A stretch of DNA of 14,368 bases, taken from assembly GCA_017394565.1 (NCBI GenBank), contig JAFPXW010000019.1:1-14368 (forward strand). The letters are read 5' to 3'. Below, in pieces: positions 7,683-14,210 of this stretch. Source of the stretch: Oscillospiraceae bacterium. Its GTDB lineage: Bacteria > Bacillota > Clostridia > Oscillospirales > Ruminococcaceae. The translations under genes and the position numbers were made by a program. How positions within the stretch are numbered: the first letter of the stretch is position 1; the number at the start of each line of letters is the position of its first letter. The notes beneath the pieces were generated by a model. It was not told the DNA's origin. It searched no databases and saw nothing but the letters and a program-made list of their open reading frames with translations.

Positions 7683-8060
7683 ATGGCAGAGAAAATCTAC
7701 ACCGAGAAGGCGCCGGCAGCGATCGGCCCGTATTCTCAGGCGATCAAGGCTGGCAATGTGATCTACACCTCCGGTCAGATCGCGATCGTTCCGGCAACCG
7801 GCAACATCGAAGCAACCGATATCCAGGGACAGTCCGAGCAGGTCATGCAGAACCTGCAGAACGTTCTGGCGGCTGCCGGCACGGATTTTGCACACGTTGT
7901 CAAGACCACCTGCTTCCTCGCAGATATCGCCGATTTTGCGGCATTTAACGAGGTTTACGGCAAGTACATCACCGAGAAGCCTGCAAGAAGCTGCGTTGCG
8001 GTCAAGGATCTTCCGAAGAGTGCGCTTGTGGAAGTAGAAGTCATCGCAGTCGTTGACTAA
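7683..8060 (+). CDS. ridA: RidA family 2-iminobutanoate/2-iminopropanoate deaminase
   Basis: This 125-residue protein, a normal length for the YjgF/YER057c/UK114 family, hydrolyses reactive imines made by PLP enzymes such as IlvA to the 2-oxo acids. This protects other PLP enzymes from damage by aminoacrylate-type intermediates. The family forms cytosolic homotrimers. Visible motifs are AIGPYSQA (13-20), YTSGQIAI (28-35), the catalytic Arg102 in PARSCVAV, and Glu118 in the C-terminal VEVEVIAV strand, which is the usual RidA active-site pair. ATG 7683 has an AAAGGGG site about 9 bases upstream. It is the last gene before a strong terminator and lies two genes after ilvA, which supplies a sensible source of its substrate. 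Confidence 0.94.
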   Translation: MAEKIYTEKAPAAIGPYSQAIKAGNVIYTSGQIAIVPATGNIEATDIQGQSEQVMQNLQNVLAAAGTDFAHVVKTTCFLADIADFAAFNEVYGKYITEKPARSCVAVKDLPKSALVEVEVIAVVD

Positions 8061-8066
8061 TGCATG

Positions 8067-8099
8067 AAAAATCGCCGTCCATTCCGGGCGGCGATTTTT
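8067..8099. terminator. Bidirectional intrinsic terminator
   Basis: The arms AAAAATCGCCGTCC (8067-8080) and GGGCGGCGATTTTT (8086-8099) pair over 14 positions, including one G-U, with loop ATTCC. The GC-rich core is flanked by A5 and T5, so it can act on both strands. It lies between the ridA stop (8060) and the stop of the convergent minus-strand gene (8104). Confidence 0.93.
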
Positions 8100-8103
8100 G
8101 GTA

Positions 8104-8676
8104 TTAAGCCGAAAAAAGTCCAAGATCCGGCGGATATGCCGTGAACCAGATCAAAGCCCCTTCCAGCAGCAGAAGCAGCAGCATCCCGGGGAGATTGCCG
8201 TGCTTCTGATGGTCGGCATGACGATATAGATACCACGACAGATACGCGCCGCAAGCGCAGAGCATCGCGCTTTCCAGCCAGAACGGGAGAGTCCCGATGA
8301 TCCCTTGCAGCGTGAAAAGCCCTGCGATCAGCAGCGGCACCGTCCGCAGCAGCCCCTCTGCATAGGTCGTGAGGATCCCTTTCTGCAAATCCCCCATCGT
8401 CAGATACCGCGGCACCGCGACCAGAAAGGCCGGGTAGCACAGGAGCTTGCATTGCTCCCAGACGCTGCGGTTGATGGGCAGAAAACAGCGAAGCATCGGG
8501 ATCTGTGAGAGCTGAACCGCATACGGATGCAGCCAGACGGCGGCAGCGGTGATGAGCAGAAGCACCCCTGTATCCCACCAGAAGGTCTTGCGGATGCGTC
8601 GGGCACGCCGCTGCGCACGCTGCACAGCGATCTCCGGCGCCGCGTCGAATTTTTGATGATAAAGCAAAACTTTCAT
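8104..8676 (-). CDS. DUF6512 family membrane protein
   Basis: This 190-residue integral membrane protein has about five hydrophobic segments: about 36-55, 78-92, 108-128, 131-150 and 162-181. The segment LPINRSVWEQCKLLCYP (66-82) matches the hallmark of DUF6512 proteins (a P-x-N-x-S-x-W-E-x-x-K-L-L-x-x-P pattern), and the C-terminal YPPDLGLF resembles their usual ending. The function of the family is unknown. I chose the ATG at 8676 on the minus strand because AAAGGAGG lies about 6 bases upstream; the frame extends to 8760 without a comparable site. The N-terminal 30 residues are polar and Arg-rich and probably cytosolic. The gene is monocistronic, convergent with ridA and divergent from pyrH. 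It probably has its own promoter in 8677-8800, where I see no convincing hexamer pair. Confidence 0.85.
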   Translation of the reverse strand: MKVLLYHQKFDAAPEIAVQRAQRRARRIRKTFWWDTGVLLLITAAAVWLHPYAVQLSQIPMLRCFLPINRSVWEQCKLLCYPAFLVAVPRYLTMGDLQKGILTTYAEGLLRTVPLLIAGLFTLQGIIGTLPFWLESAMLCACGAYLSWYLYRHADHQKHGNLPGMLLLLLLEGALIWFTAYPPDLGLFSA

Positions 8677-8765
8677 CTTCCTCCTCCTTTGCATTTCAAG
8701 TGATACAGTGTATGCACGCTGCTGCGCGGATATGACGCACCCGTGACGGGCAGTTTGCAAAAAAA

Positions 8766-8791
8766 TCTGAAAAACAGAAAAAAATTTCAGA
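8766..8791. promoter_or_regulatory. Inverted repeat upstream of the pyrH promoter
   Basis: TCTGAAA (8766-8772) and TTTCAGA (8785-8791) form a perfect 7-base inverted repeat around a 12-base A-rich spacer, ending 7 bases before the -35 hexamer of the pyrH promoter. It could be an operator half-site pair. The A-tracts could equally act as an UP-element-like stimulus to transcription. No regulator is indicated. Confidence 0.3.
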
Positions 8792-8798
8792 AATAGTC

Positions 8799-8827
8799 TT
8801 TACAGAATTCGATTTTTAGTGTAAAAT
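8799..8827 (+). promoter_or_regulatory. Sigma-A-type promoter of the pyrH operon
   Basis: TTTACA (8799-8804) and TAAAAT (8822-8827) are separated by exactly 17 bases, each one mismatch from the vegetative consensus. A-rich sequence lies upstream. Transcription would start around 8833-8835, leaving a leader of about 25 bases before the pyrH ATG. It is probably the main promoter for pyrH through rseP. Confidence 0.8.
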
Positions 8828-8859
8828 AAATATAGTATATCTATTGTGAGGTGTAACAC

Positions 8860-9570
8860 ATGGAACTCAAGTATAAAAGAATTCTTCTGAAGCTCAGCGG
8901 TGAGGCGCTCGCCGGTGAAAAGAAATTTGGCCTGGATTATACCATCATTGGTAATATCTGCGAAAGCGTCAAGAAATGTGTGGACGTAGGCGCTGAGGTC
9001 GGCATCGTTGTCGGCGGCGGCAACTTCCTGCGCGGCAGAATGAGCGGCGGTCTGGACCGTACCCGCGCTGACCACATGGGAATGCTCGCAACGACCATCA
9101 ATGCGCTGGCGATCGCAGACGTACTCGAATCCCTCGGTGTCGAGGTTCGCGTGCAGACGGCGATCACGATGCAGCAGGTCGCAGAGCCGTATATCCGCAA
9201 CAAGGCCATGAGCCACCTGAAGAAGGGCCGGGTTGTCATCTTCGGCTGCGGCACCGGTAATCCGTTCTTCTCGACGGACACAGCAGCGGCACTGCGCGGC
9301 GTGGAGATCGAGGCAGAGATCCTGATGAAGGCCACGCTCGTAGACGGCGTTTATGACAAGGATCCGCACAAGTTCGACGATGCGGTCAAGTACGACAAGC
9401 TGACCTTTACGGAGGTCCTGAACAACAACCTGTCCGTGATGGATATGGCGGCTGCAACGATGTGCAAGGAGAACCATCTCCCGATGCTCGTATTCGACCT
9501 GAGCCGTCCGGACAACATTCTCGATGCCGTGATGGGCGAGAATGTCGGCACTGTGATCACTGAGGAATAA
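8860..9570 (+). CDS. pyrH: UMP kinase
   Basis: This 236-residue protein phosphorylates UMP to UDP with ATP in the cytosol, supplying UTP and CTP, and is normally hexameric and allosterically controlled. The bacterial PyrH features of the amino acid kinase fold are visible: LLKLSGEAL (9-17), VVGGGNFLRG (50-59), RADHMGMLAT (69-78), GTGNPFFSTDTAAALR (131-146) and DGVYDKDP (162-169). The length is typical. ATG 8860 follows GTGAGGTG with about 5 bases between. It is the first gene of its operon, directly behind a clear promoter. frr follows after a 65-base gap, the usual order in Firmicutes. The rpsB-tsf pair often found upstream is absent here. Confidence 0.97.
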   Translation: MELKYKRILLKLSGEALAGEKKFGLDYTIIGNICESVKKCVDVGAEVGIVVGGGNFLRGRMSGGLDRTRADHMGMLATTINALAIADVLESLGVEVRVQTAITMQQVAEPYIRNKAMSHLKKGRVVIFGCGTGNPFFSTDTAAALRGVEIEAEILMKATLVDGVYDKDPHKFDDAVKYDKLTFTEVLNNNLSVMDMAAATMCKENHLPMLVFDLSRPDNILDAVMGENVGTVITEE

Positions 9571-9594
9571 TTTACCCCGATTATTAAAATTTGT

Positions 9595-9624
9595 AGGAAA
9601 GGAGTCGCCCGATCGCTTCGGGCG
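9595..9624 (+). promoter_or_regulatory. Shine-Dalgarno separated from frr start by a hairpin
   Basis: AGGAAAGGAG (9595-9604) is the only strong ribosome binding sequence before frr, yet the ATG is at 9636, 31 bases away. Between them CGCCCGA (9606-9612) and TCGGGCG (9618-9624) form a 7-base-pair stem with loop TCGCT. Folding would bring the site to about 12 bases from the ATG. There is no in-frame alternative ATG, GTG or TTG nearer the site. A weak GGCGGA (9621-9626) is the only closer candidate. Confidence 0.55.
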
Positions 9625-9635
9625 GACATAAGAAC

Positions 9636-10190
9636 ATGAAAGCAACACTGAAAGCAGCAGAGGATAAGATGATCAAGAGCGTCAACAGCCTTGAGAACAA
9701 TTTTGCGACCATCCGCGCAGGACGTGCTACTCCGGCAGTTCTCGACAAGGTGATGGTTGATTACTACGGCACACCGACCGCGATCCAGTCGATGGCAGCG
9801 ATTTCCGTCGCAGAAGCTCGCGTTCTGGTCATCCAGCCGTGGGATAAGAGCGCCCTGAAGGACATCGAGAAGGCACTGCTGGCTTCCGATCTGGGCATCA
9901 CTCCTATGAACGACGGCAATGTGATCCGTCTGAACTTCCCGCAGCCGACGGAGGAACGCCGTAAGGAGCTGTGCAAGAATGTCAAGAAGTTCGGCGAGGA
10001 AGCCAAGGTTTCCGTCCGCAATGTACGCCGCGACACCCTCGACAAGTTCAAGGCCATGAAGAAGAACGGCGAACTGACTGAGGACGATCAGAAGGACGCT
10101 GAGAAGAAGCTGCAGAAGGTCACCGACAAGTACTGCGAGGAGATCGACAAGGCAGTTGCCGAGAAGGAAAAGGAGATCATGACCGTCTGA
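9636..10190 (+). CDS. frr: Ribosome recycling factor
   Basis: This 184-residue cytosolic protein splits post-termination ribosomes together with EF-G. The length matches the family (about 185). Visible features are the N-terminal three-helix-bundle start MKATLKAAEDKM, ATIRAGRATPAVLD (24-37), VDYYGTPTAI (41-50), the beta-rich domain II at about 31-105, and the conserved VRNVRRD (127-133), which contacts 23S rRNA. The C-terminal helix is highly charged. The start is fixed by the family N-terminus, although the strong Shine-Dalgarno sits unusually far upstream behind a small hairpin. The gene follows pyrH in one transcription unit, and a 107-base gap holding two hairpins separates it from uppS. 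Confidence 0.96.
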   Translation: MKATLKAAEDKMIKSVNSLENNFATIRAGRATPAVLDKVMVDYYGTPTAIQSMAAISVAEARVLVIQPWDKSALKDIEKALLASDLGITPMNDGNVIRLNFPQPTEERRKELCKNVKKFGEEAKVSVRNVRRDTLDKFKAMKKNGELTEDDQKDAEKKLQKVTDKYCEEIDKAVAEKEKEIMTV

Positions 10191-10207
10191 TCCGGTCATC
10201 CTGAAGA

Positions 10208-10241
10208 AACTGTCTGCGCATCATTGCATCAGCAGACGGTT
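10208..10241 (+). promoter_or_regulatory. First hairpin in the frr-uppS gap
   Basis: AACTGTCTGC (10208-10217) and GCAGACGGTT (10232-10241) pair over 10 positions, with one G-U, around a 14-base loop holding two copies of GCATCA. It begins 17 bases after the frr stop. No T-run follows, so a classical terminator is unlikely. Confidence 0.55.
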
Positions 10242-10246
10242 CCAAA

Positions 10247-10274
10247 GACCTTCCTGTGATCCCGCAGGAAGGTC
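10247..10274 (+). promoter_or_regulatory. Second hairpin in the frr-uppS gap
   Basis: GACCTTCCTG (10247-10256) and CAGGAAGGTC (10265-10274) are a perfect 10-base-pair stem with an 8-base loop (TGATCCCG). It lies five bases after the first hairpin and about nine bases before the AAAAGGAG ribosome binding site of uppS. The bases after it (AATTCAAG) are not a U-tract. An mRNA stability, processing or translational control element is more likely than a terminator. Confidence 0.6.
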
Positions 10275-10297
10275 AATTCAAGAAAAGGAGCCATACT

Positions 10298-11041
10298 ATG
10301 GCATTTTTTACGAAGAAAGAAGCCGTGCCGCCGGTTGCGCCGGAACAGCTTCCGAAGCACGTCGGCTTTATCATGGACGGCAACGGCAGATGGGCAAAGA
10401 AGCGCGGAATGCCGCGTGGATTTGGTCATATCGAGGGCGGTAAGGTCTACAAGAAGATCATGACCTACTGCCGCGACATCGGCATCCCGTATGCGTCATT
10501 CTATGTCTTTTCGACCGAAAACTGGTCTCGCTCCCAGGAGGAGATCAATGGCATTTTCAAGCTGATGCGTGAATATCTTGATGATGTACAGAGTTTCAAG
10601 CACGAAGGTGTCCGCTGGCTGGTCGTCGGCGATAAGTCGAAGTTTCCGCAGGATATCCAGGAGCGCATGACGAAGCTGGAGGAAGAAACACGTGACAACG
10701 ACCGCCTGACCTCGATCATGTGCTGCAACTACGGCGGCAGAAACGAGCTGGCACATTCCGCGCGTGAGATCGCAGAGCTTGTCAAAAAAGGCGAGCTGGA
10801 ACCGGAGGATATTACCGAAGATACGATCAATGCACATCTTTACACAGCCGGCATTCCGGATGTGGATCTGGTGATCCGTCCAAGCGGTGAGCTGCGTCTG
10901 TCCAACTTCCTGATCTGGCAGTGCGCGTATGCGGAGTACTACTTTACCAACATTCTCTGGCCGGACTTCACGACCGACGATCTCGACAAGGCTTTGATCG
11001 ACTTCGCAGGCCGCGGCAGACGGTTCGGAGGCGCTGAATGA
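10298..11041 (+). CDS. uppS: Isoprenyl transferase (undecaprenyl diphosphate synthase)
   Basis: This 247-residue cis-prenyltransferase condenses isopentenyl diphosphate units onto farnesyl diphosphate. The product is the C55 carrier lipid used for peptidoglycan and other wall polymers. Visible motifs are HVGFIMDGNGRWAKKRG (21-37) with catalytic Asp27, FSTENWSRS (71-79), NYGGRNE (144-150) and RPSGELRLSNFLIWQ (194-208), where most homologues have RTSGE. I chose ATG 10298, preceded by AAAAGGAG about 7 bases upstream; the frame extends to a GTG-like start at 10256 inside a hairpin, which is unlikely. The stop overlaps the cdsA start by four bases (ATGA), giving tight coupling to phospholipid synthesis. 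Confidence 0.95.
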   Translation: MAFFTKKEAVPPVAPEQLPKHVGFIMDGNGRWAKKRGMPRGFGHIEGGKVYKKIMTYCRDIGIPYASFYVFSTENWSRSQEEINGIFKLMREYLDDVQSFKHEGVRWLVVGDKSKFPQDIQERMTKLEEETRDNDRLTSIMCCNYGGRNELAHSAREIAELVKKGELEPEDITEDTINAHLYTAGIPDVDLVIRPSGELRLSNFLIWQCAYAEYYFTNILWPDFTTDDLDKALIDFAGRGRRFGGAE

Positions 11042-11913
11042 AAACACGTCTGATCTCCTCGGCAGTCGGTGTTGCCATTGCGCTGCTGGTGTTCTGGCTG
11101 CACAATACGCTGCTGCTGCCGCTGATCCTGTCGGCGGTCATCTGCATCATTCTCTTTGAGCTGACACGCGCCATCGGCGGACAGAAATTCGGCCTTGCCA
11201 TGACAGGCGTGATGCTTTACGGCGCAGCAAGCCCCGTGCTGGAGTATCTGCTCTGCACAGTTTCGAGAGAAGTGCAGGTGTTTCACACGACTGCGTATGA
11301 ACTGATCGGCCATGTGCAGTCGGGGCTCCTGACGATCTGTGCGCTGATGCTGTTTATTCAGTTTCTGGTGCATCACGGGAAATTCAGAGTCGAGCAGCTT
11401 GCCTTTATGGGCGGCGCGATGTTTTTTGTTCCGTGGTCGATCACGAAGCTCATTGACCTGAATTATTACGGTGACGGCAAGAACGGACTGTTCTATCTGA
11501 TCCTCGCGCTGTGCGGCGCATGGATCGCGGATTCCGGTGCATATTTCTGCGGTGTTGCATTCGGCAAGCGCAAGCTTTGTCCCAACATTTCTCCCAAGAA
11601 AACCGTGGAAGGTTTCATCGGCGGCATTATCAGCAATGCCGTGATCTTCCTCGCGATTTTCTGGTGTTATGCGGTCATTCGCGGAATGCATTTCAGTCCG
11701 CTGGATGGACTGCTGGCGGCGATCCTCGGCATCGTCTGCGCTCCCATCAGCGTGGTAGGCGATCTGGTGTTCTCCGTCATCAAGCGCGAAAAGGGCATCA
11801 AGGACTACGGCAAGATCATGCCCGGTCACGGCGGTCTGACGGATCGCTTTGATTCAGTGCTGTTTGTCGTGCCGATGTTCTATGTGTTCGTGCATTTATT
11901 TACGATTCTATGA
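11038..11913 (+). CDS. cdsA: Phosphatidate cytidylyltransferase
   Basis: This 291-residue polytopic membrane enzyme makes CDP-diacylglycerol from phosphatidic acid and CTP, the branch point for phospholipids. About eight hydrophobic segments are visible. Conserved parts include WIADSGAYF (162-170), GKRKL then SPKKTVEGFIGG (176-196) and, near the C-terminus, the full family signature from Ser246 to Asp272: S-x-x-K-R, then K-D-x-G-K-I-M-P-G-H-G-G-L-x-D-R-x-D. The start overlaps the uppS stop by four bases, with no separate strong ribosome binding site, so translational coupling is expected. A perfect hairpin follows the stop before dxr. Confidence 0.95.
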   Translation: MKTRLISSAVGVAIALLVFWLHNTLLLPLILSAVICIILFELTRAIGGQKFGLAMTGVMLYGAASPVLEYLLCTVSREVQVFHTTAYELIGHVQSGLLTICALMLFIQFLVHHGKFRVEQLAFMGGAMFFVPWSITKLIDLNYYGDGKNGLFYLILALCGAWIADSGAYFCGVAFGKRKLCPNISPKKTVEGFIGGIISNAVIFLAIFWCYAVIRGMHFSPLDGLLAAILGIVCAPISVVGDLVFSVIKREKGIKDYGKIMPGHGGLTDRFDSVLFVVPMFYVFVHLFTIL

Positions 11914-11916
11914 TCT

Positions 11917-11946
11917 GGTAAGCCCATCTCAACAGATGGGCTTATT
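11917..11946 (+). promoter_or_regulatory. Perfect hairpin between cdsA and dxr
   Basis: TAAGCCCATCT (11919-11929) and AGATGGGCTTA (11934-11944) form a perfect 11-base-pair stem with loop CAAC, extendable by two G-U pairs to 11917-11946. The downstream bases are TTATTACGC, so the U-tract is poor; it is at best a leaky terminator. dxr has its own GGAAAGGAAG site about 6 bases after it. A stability or attenuation role is plausible. Confidence 0.6.
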
Positions 11947-11969
11947 ACGCTGGAAAGGAAGTCTTGACT

Positions 11970-13118
11970 ATGAAGAAGGTAGCCATTCTCGGTTCGACCG
12001 GTTCGATCGGTACGCAGGCGCTGGATGTGGTGGATAAGCATGGGATGCAGGTGACGGCGCTTGCAGCGAATCACAATGTGCAGATGCTCGCAGCACAGGC
12101 GAAAAAATACCATCCGGAAGCCGTCTGCATCTTTGATCCCTCGAAGGCGGAGGCGCTTCAGAATCTGCTCAAAGACGAGCGCATCGAGATCCTGACCGGA
12201 ATGGACGGACTTTGCGAGATCGCATCTGCCAAGTCCCACGACATTCTGCTCAATTCCGTGGTCGGCATGGTCGGACTTCTGCCGACGCTGAAAGCCATCG
12301 AAGCCGGTACGGATATTGCACTGGCCAACAAGGAAACGCTCGTCGCAGGCGGCAGCCTTGTCATGAAGAATGCTGCCGAAAAGGGCGTGAACATTTATCC
12401 CGTCGATTCGGAACATTCCGCGATCTATCAGAGCTTGCAGGGCAATTCCATGAACCGCATCCGCAAGGTCATCCTGACAGCATCCGGCGGCCCGTTTTTC
12501 GGCAAAACAAAGGCGGATCTTGCAAATGTCCGCGCTGCCGACGCCCTGAAGCACCCGAACTGGAACATGGGCAACAAGATCACCATTGATTCCGCGACCT
12601 TGATGAACAAGGGGCTGGAATTCATCGAAGCCAAGTGGCTGTTCGACCTCGATCCGTCGCAGATCGAAATTGTCGTGCATCGTCAGAGCGTTCTGCACTC
12701 CGCGGTCGAGTACGAGGACTACGCAGTGATCGGGCAGATGGGCGTTCCGGATATGAAAATTCCGATCCAGTATGCGCTCCTGTATCCGCACCGTGTCGAG
12801 TGCCCGACACGTCCGCTGTCGCTGACGGATTACGGCACGCTGACCTTTGAGAAGCCGGATTATGACACATTTGATTGCCTGCGCTGCGCGATCGATGCCA
12901 TCACAGAAGGCGGTCTGCGCCCTGCCATCGTCAATGGCGCCAATGAGGAGGCTGTCTGGAATTTCCTCGGCGACCGCATCGGATTCCTCGAAATCGCGGA
13001 GCTTGTCCGCGGTGCGATGGAACACGTTCAGGGCGGTGAAGTCCGCTGCTACGAGGATGTCCTCGAAGCTGACAAGGCGGCGCGAGCTTACGTCCGCGAG
13101 CAGATCGAAAAGAAATAA
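11970..13118 (+). CDS. dxr: 1-deoxy-D-xylulose 5-phosphate reductoisomerase
   Basis: This 382-residue NADPH-dependent cytosolic enzyme makes 2-C-methyl-D-erythritol 4-phosphate, the second step of the MEP isoprenoid pathway and the target of fosmidomycin. The NADPH-binding loop GSTGSIGTQALDVV is at 8-21 and ALANKETLVAGG at 117-128. The metal-binding residues are Asp146 and Glu148 in PVDSEHSA, plus Glu217 in MNKGLEFIEA. The active-site flap HPNWNMG (195-201) holds the conserved Trp198. I chose ATG 11970, preceded by GGAAAGGAAG (11952-11961); an in-frame TTG two codons earlier is less likely. The product feeds the isoprenoid supply that uppS, earlier in the operon, consumes. Confidence 0.97.
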   Translation: MKKVAILGSTGSIGTQALDVVDKHGMQVTALAANHNVQMLAAQAKKYHPEAVCIFDPSKAEALQNLLKDERIEILTGMDGLCEIASAKSHDILLNSVVGMVGLLPTLKAIEAGTDIALANKETLVAGGSLVMKNAAEKGVNIYPVDSEHSAIYQSLQGNSMNRIRKVILTASGGPFFGKTKADLANVRAADALKHPNWNMGNKITIDSATLMNKGLEFIEAKWLFDLDPSQIEIVVHRQSVLHSAVEYEDYAVIGQMGVPDMKIPIQYALLYPHRVECPTRPLSLTDYGTLTFEKPDYDTFDCLRCAIDAITEGGLRPAIVNGANEEAVWNFLGDRIGFLEIAELVRGAMEHVQGGEVRCYEDVLEADKAARAYVREQIEKK

Positions 13119-13144
13119 AACCGAAACAGGAAAGGCTGGGATTT

Positions 13145-14200
13145 ATGAGTATCGTAGGCATTCTGGTTGCGATTCTGGTGTTTTTCGTGATCGTCGTGCT
13201 GCATGAGCTGGGACATTTCACTGTTGCCAAGCTCTGCGGCATCAAGGTCAATAAATTTGCAGTAGGCATGGGGCCTGTCCTGCTCAAAAAGCAGAAGGGC
13301 GAAACCGAGTATTCCCTCCGCGCCCTGCCCATCGGCGGATTCTGCGCGATGGAGGGCGAGGACGACAGCAGCGATGATCCACGCGCGTTTATGAACAAAC
13401 CCGTGTGGCAGCGGATGCTGGTCGTGTTGGCGGGGCCTGTGATGAATCTCATCCTCGGCTTTCTCCTGATCATCATTACGACATTGCTGTTCGGTTCGCT
13501 CGGCAATCTGACCATCAAGGATTTCCGCTATGATCCGGACACGAACGAATGCATTTCGACCAGTGCAGAAACCGGACTTGAGATCGGCGACACCATCCTG
13601 AAGATCAACGGAATGCGTATCCTCACCGACACCGACCTTTCCTACAAGCTCTCGACCAATGAGGACGACACCATGCAGGTCGTGGTGCGCAGAAACGGCG
13701 AGAAAGTGACACTCGATGCCGTGACATTCCGCAACAAGCTTAATGACACGCGGCTGGATTTCTATGTGGAAGGCATCGGTCTGACACCGTGGAACGTCAT
13801 CCGCTACAGTTTCCTCGACACGATCTCGACCGGACGGCTGATCTGGTCGTCACTGCGCGATCTGCTGAGTGGAAAATACGGATTCCACGACCTGTCCGGC
13901 CCTGTCGGCATCGTATCGACCATCGGCGAAGCGGCAAGCTACGGCGAAACCTTCAAGCAGCATCTGACCAGTGTTATCAGTCTGGCAAGCTTCATCACCG
14001 TCAATGTCGGCATTTTTAATCTCCTGCCGATCCCTGCACTGGATGGTGCAAGACTGGTCTTTCTCGTGGTCGAAGGCATCCGCCGCAAGCCCATCCCGCC
14101 CGACAAGGAGGGCATGGTGCATTTCGTGGGAATGGCACTGCTGTTCCTGCTGATGATCGCGGTGACATTCCAGGATATTCTGCGGCTGGTTCAGAAGTGA
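13145..14200 (+). CDS. rseP: Site-2 intramembrane zinc metalloprotease
   Basis: This 351-residue membrane protease of the RseP/RasP family cleaves transmembrane segments, typically of anti-sigma factors or leftover signal peptides. The zinc motif HELGH lies at 20-24 in the first membrane helix, and the second motif, NLLPIPALDG, ends with Asp300-Gly301. A single PDZ domain is seen at about 127-196 (ETGLEIGDTILKINGMRI). Membrane segments lie at about 4-26, 92-118, 270-292 and 325-345. Typical bacterial forms of this length have one PDZ domain, while E. coli RseP has two. ATG 13145 has AGGAAAGG (13129-13136) upstream. The dxr-rseP order is common in Firmicutes. No anti-sigma factor or sigma factor gene is in the window. 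Confidence 0.95.
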   Translation: MSIVGILVAILVFFVIVVLHELGHFTVAKLCGIKVNKFAVGMGPVLLKKQKGETEYSLRALPIGGFCAMEGEDDSSDDPRAFMNKPVWQRMLVVLAGPVMNLILGFLLIIITTLLFGSLGNLTIKDFRYDPDTNECISTSAETGLEIGDTILKINGMRILTDTDLSYKLSTNEDDTMQVVVRRNGEKVTLDAVTFRNKLNDTRLDFYVEGIGLTPWNVIRYSFLDTISTGRLIWSSLRDLLSGKYGFHDLSGPVGIVSTIGEAASYGETFKQHLTSVISLASFITVNVGIFNLLPIPALDGARLVFLVVEGIRRKPIPPDKEGMVHFVGMALLFLLMIAVTFQDILRLVQK

Positions 14201-14210
14201 GGTGTGTGCA

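Noticed and set aside
10207..10217. Similarity between the frr-uppS hairpin arm and the ilvD-leuC hairpin arm (10 of 11 bases in inverted orientation), suggesting a dispersed repeat
   Set aside because: Matches of this length are expected by chance in a 14-kb window, and the loops and second arms differ. A genome-wide search would be needed to revive the idea.
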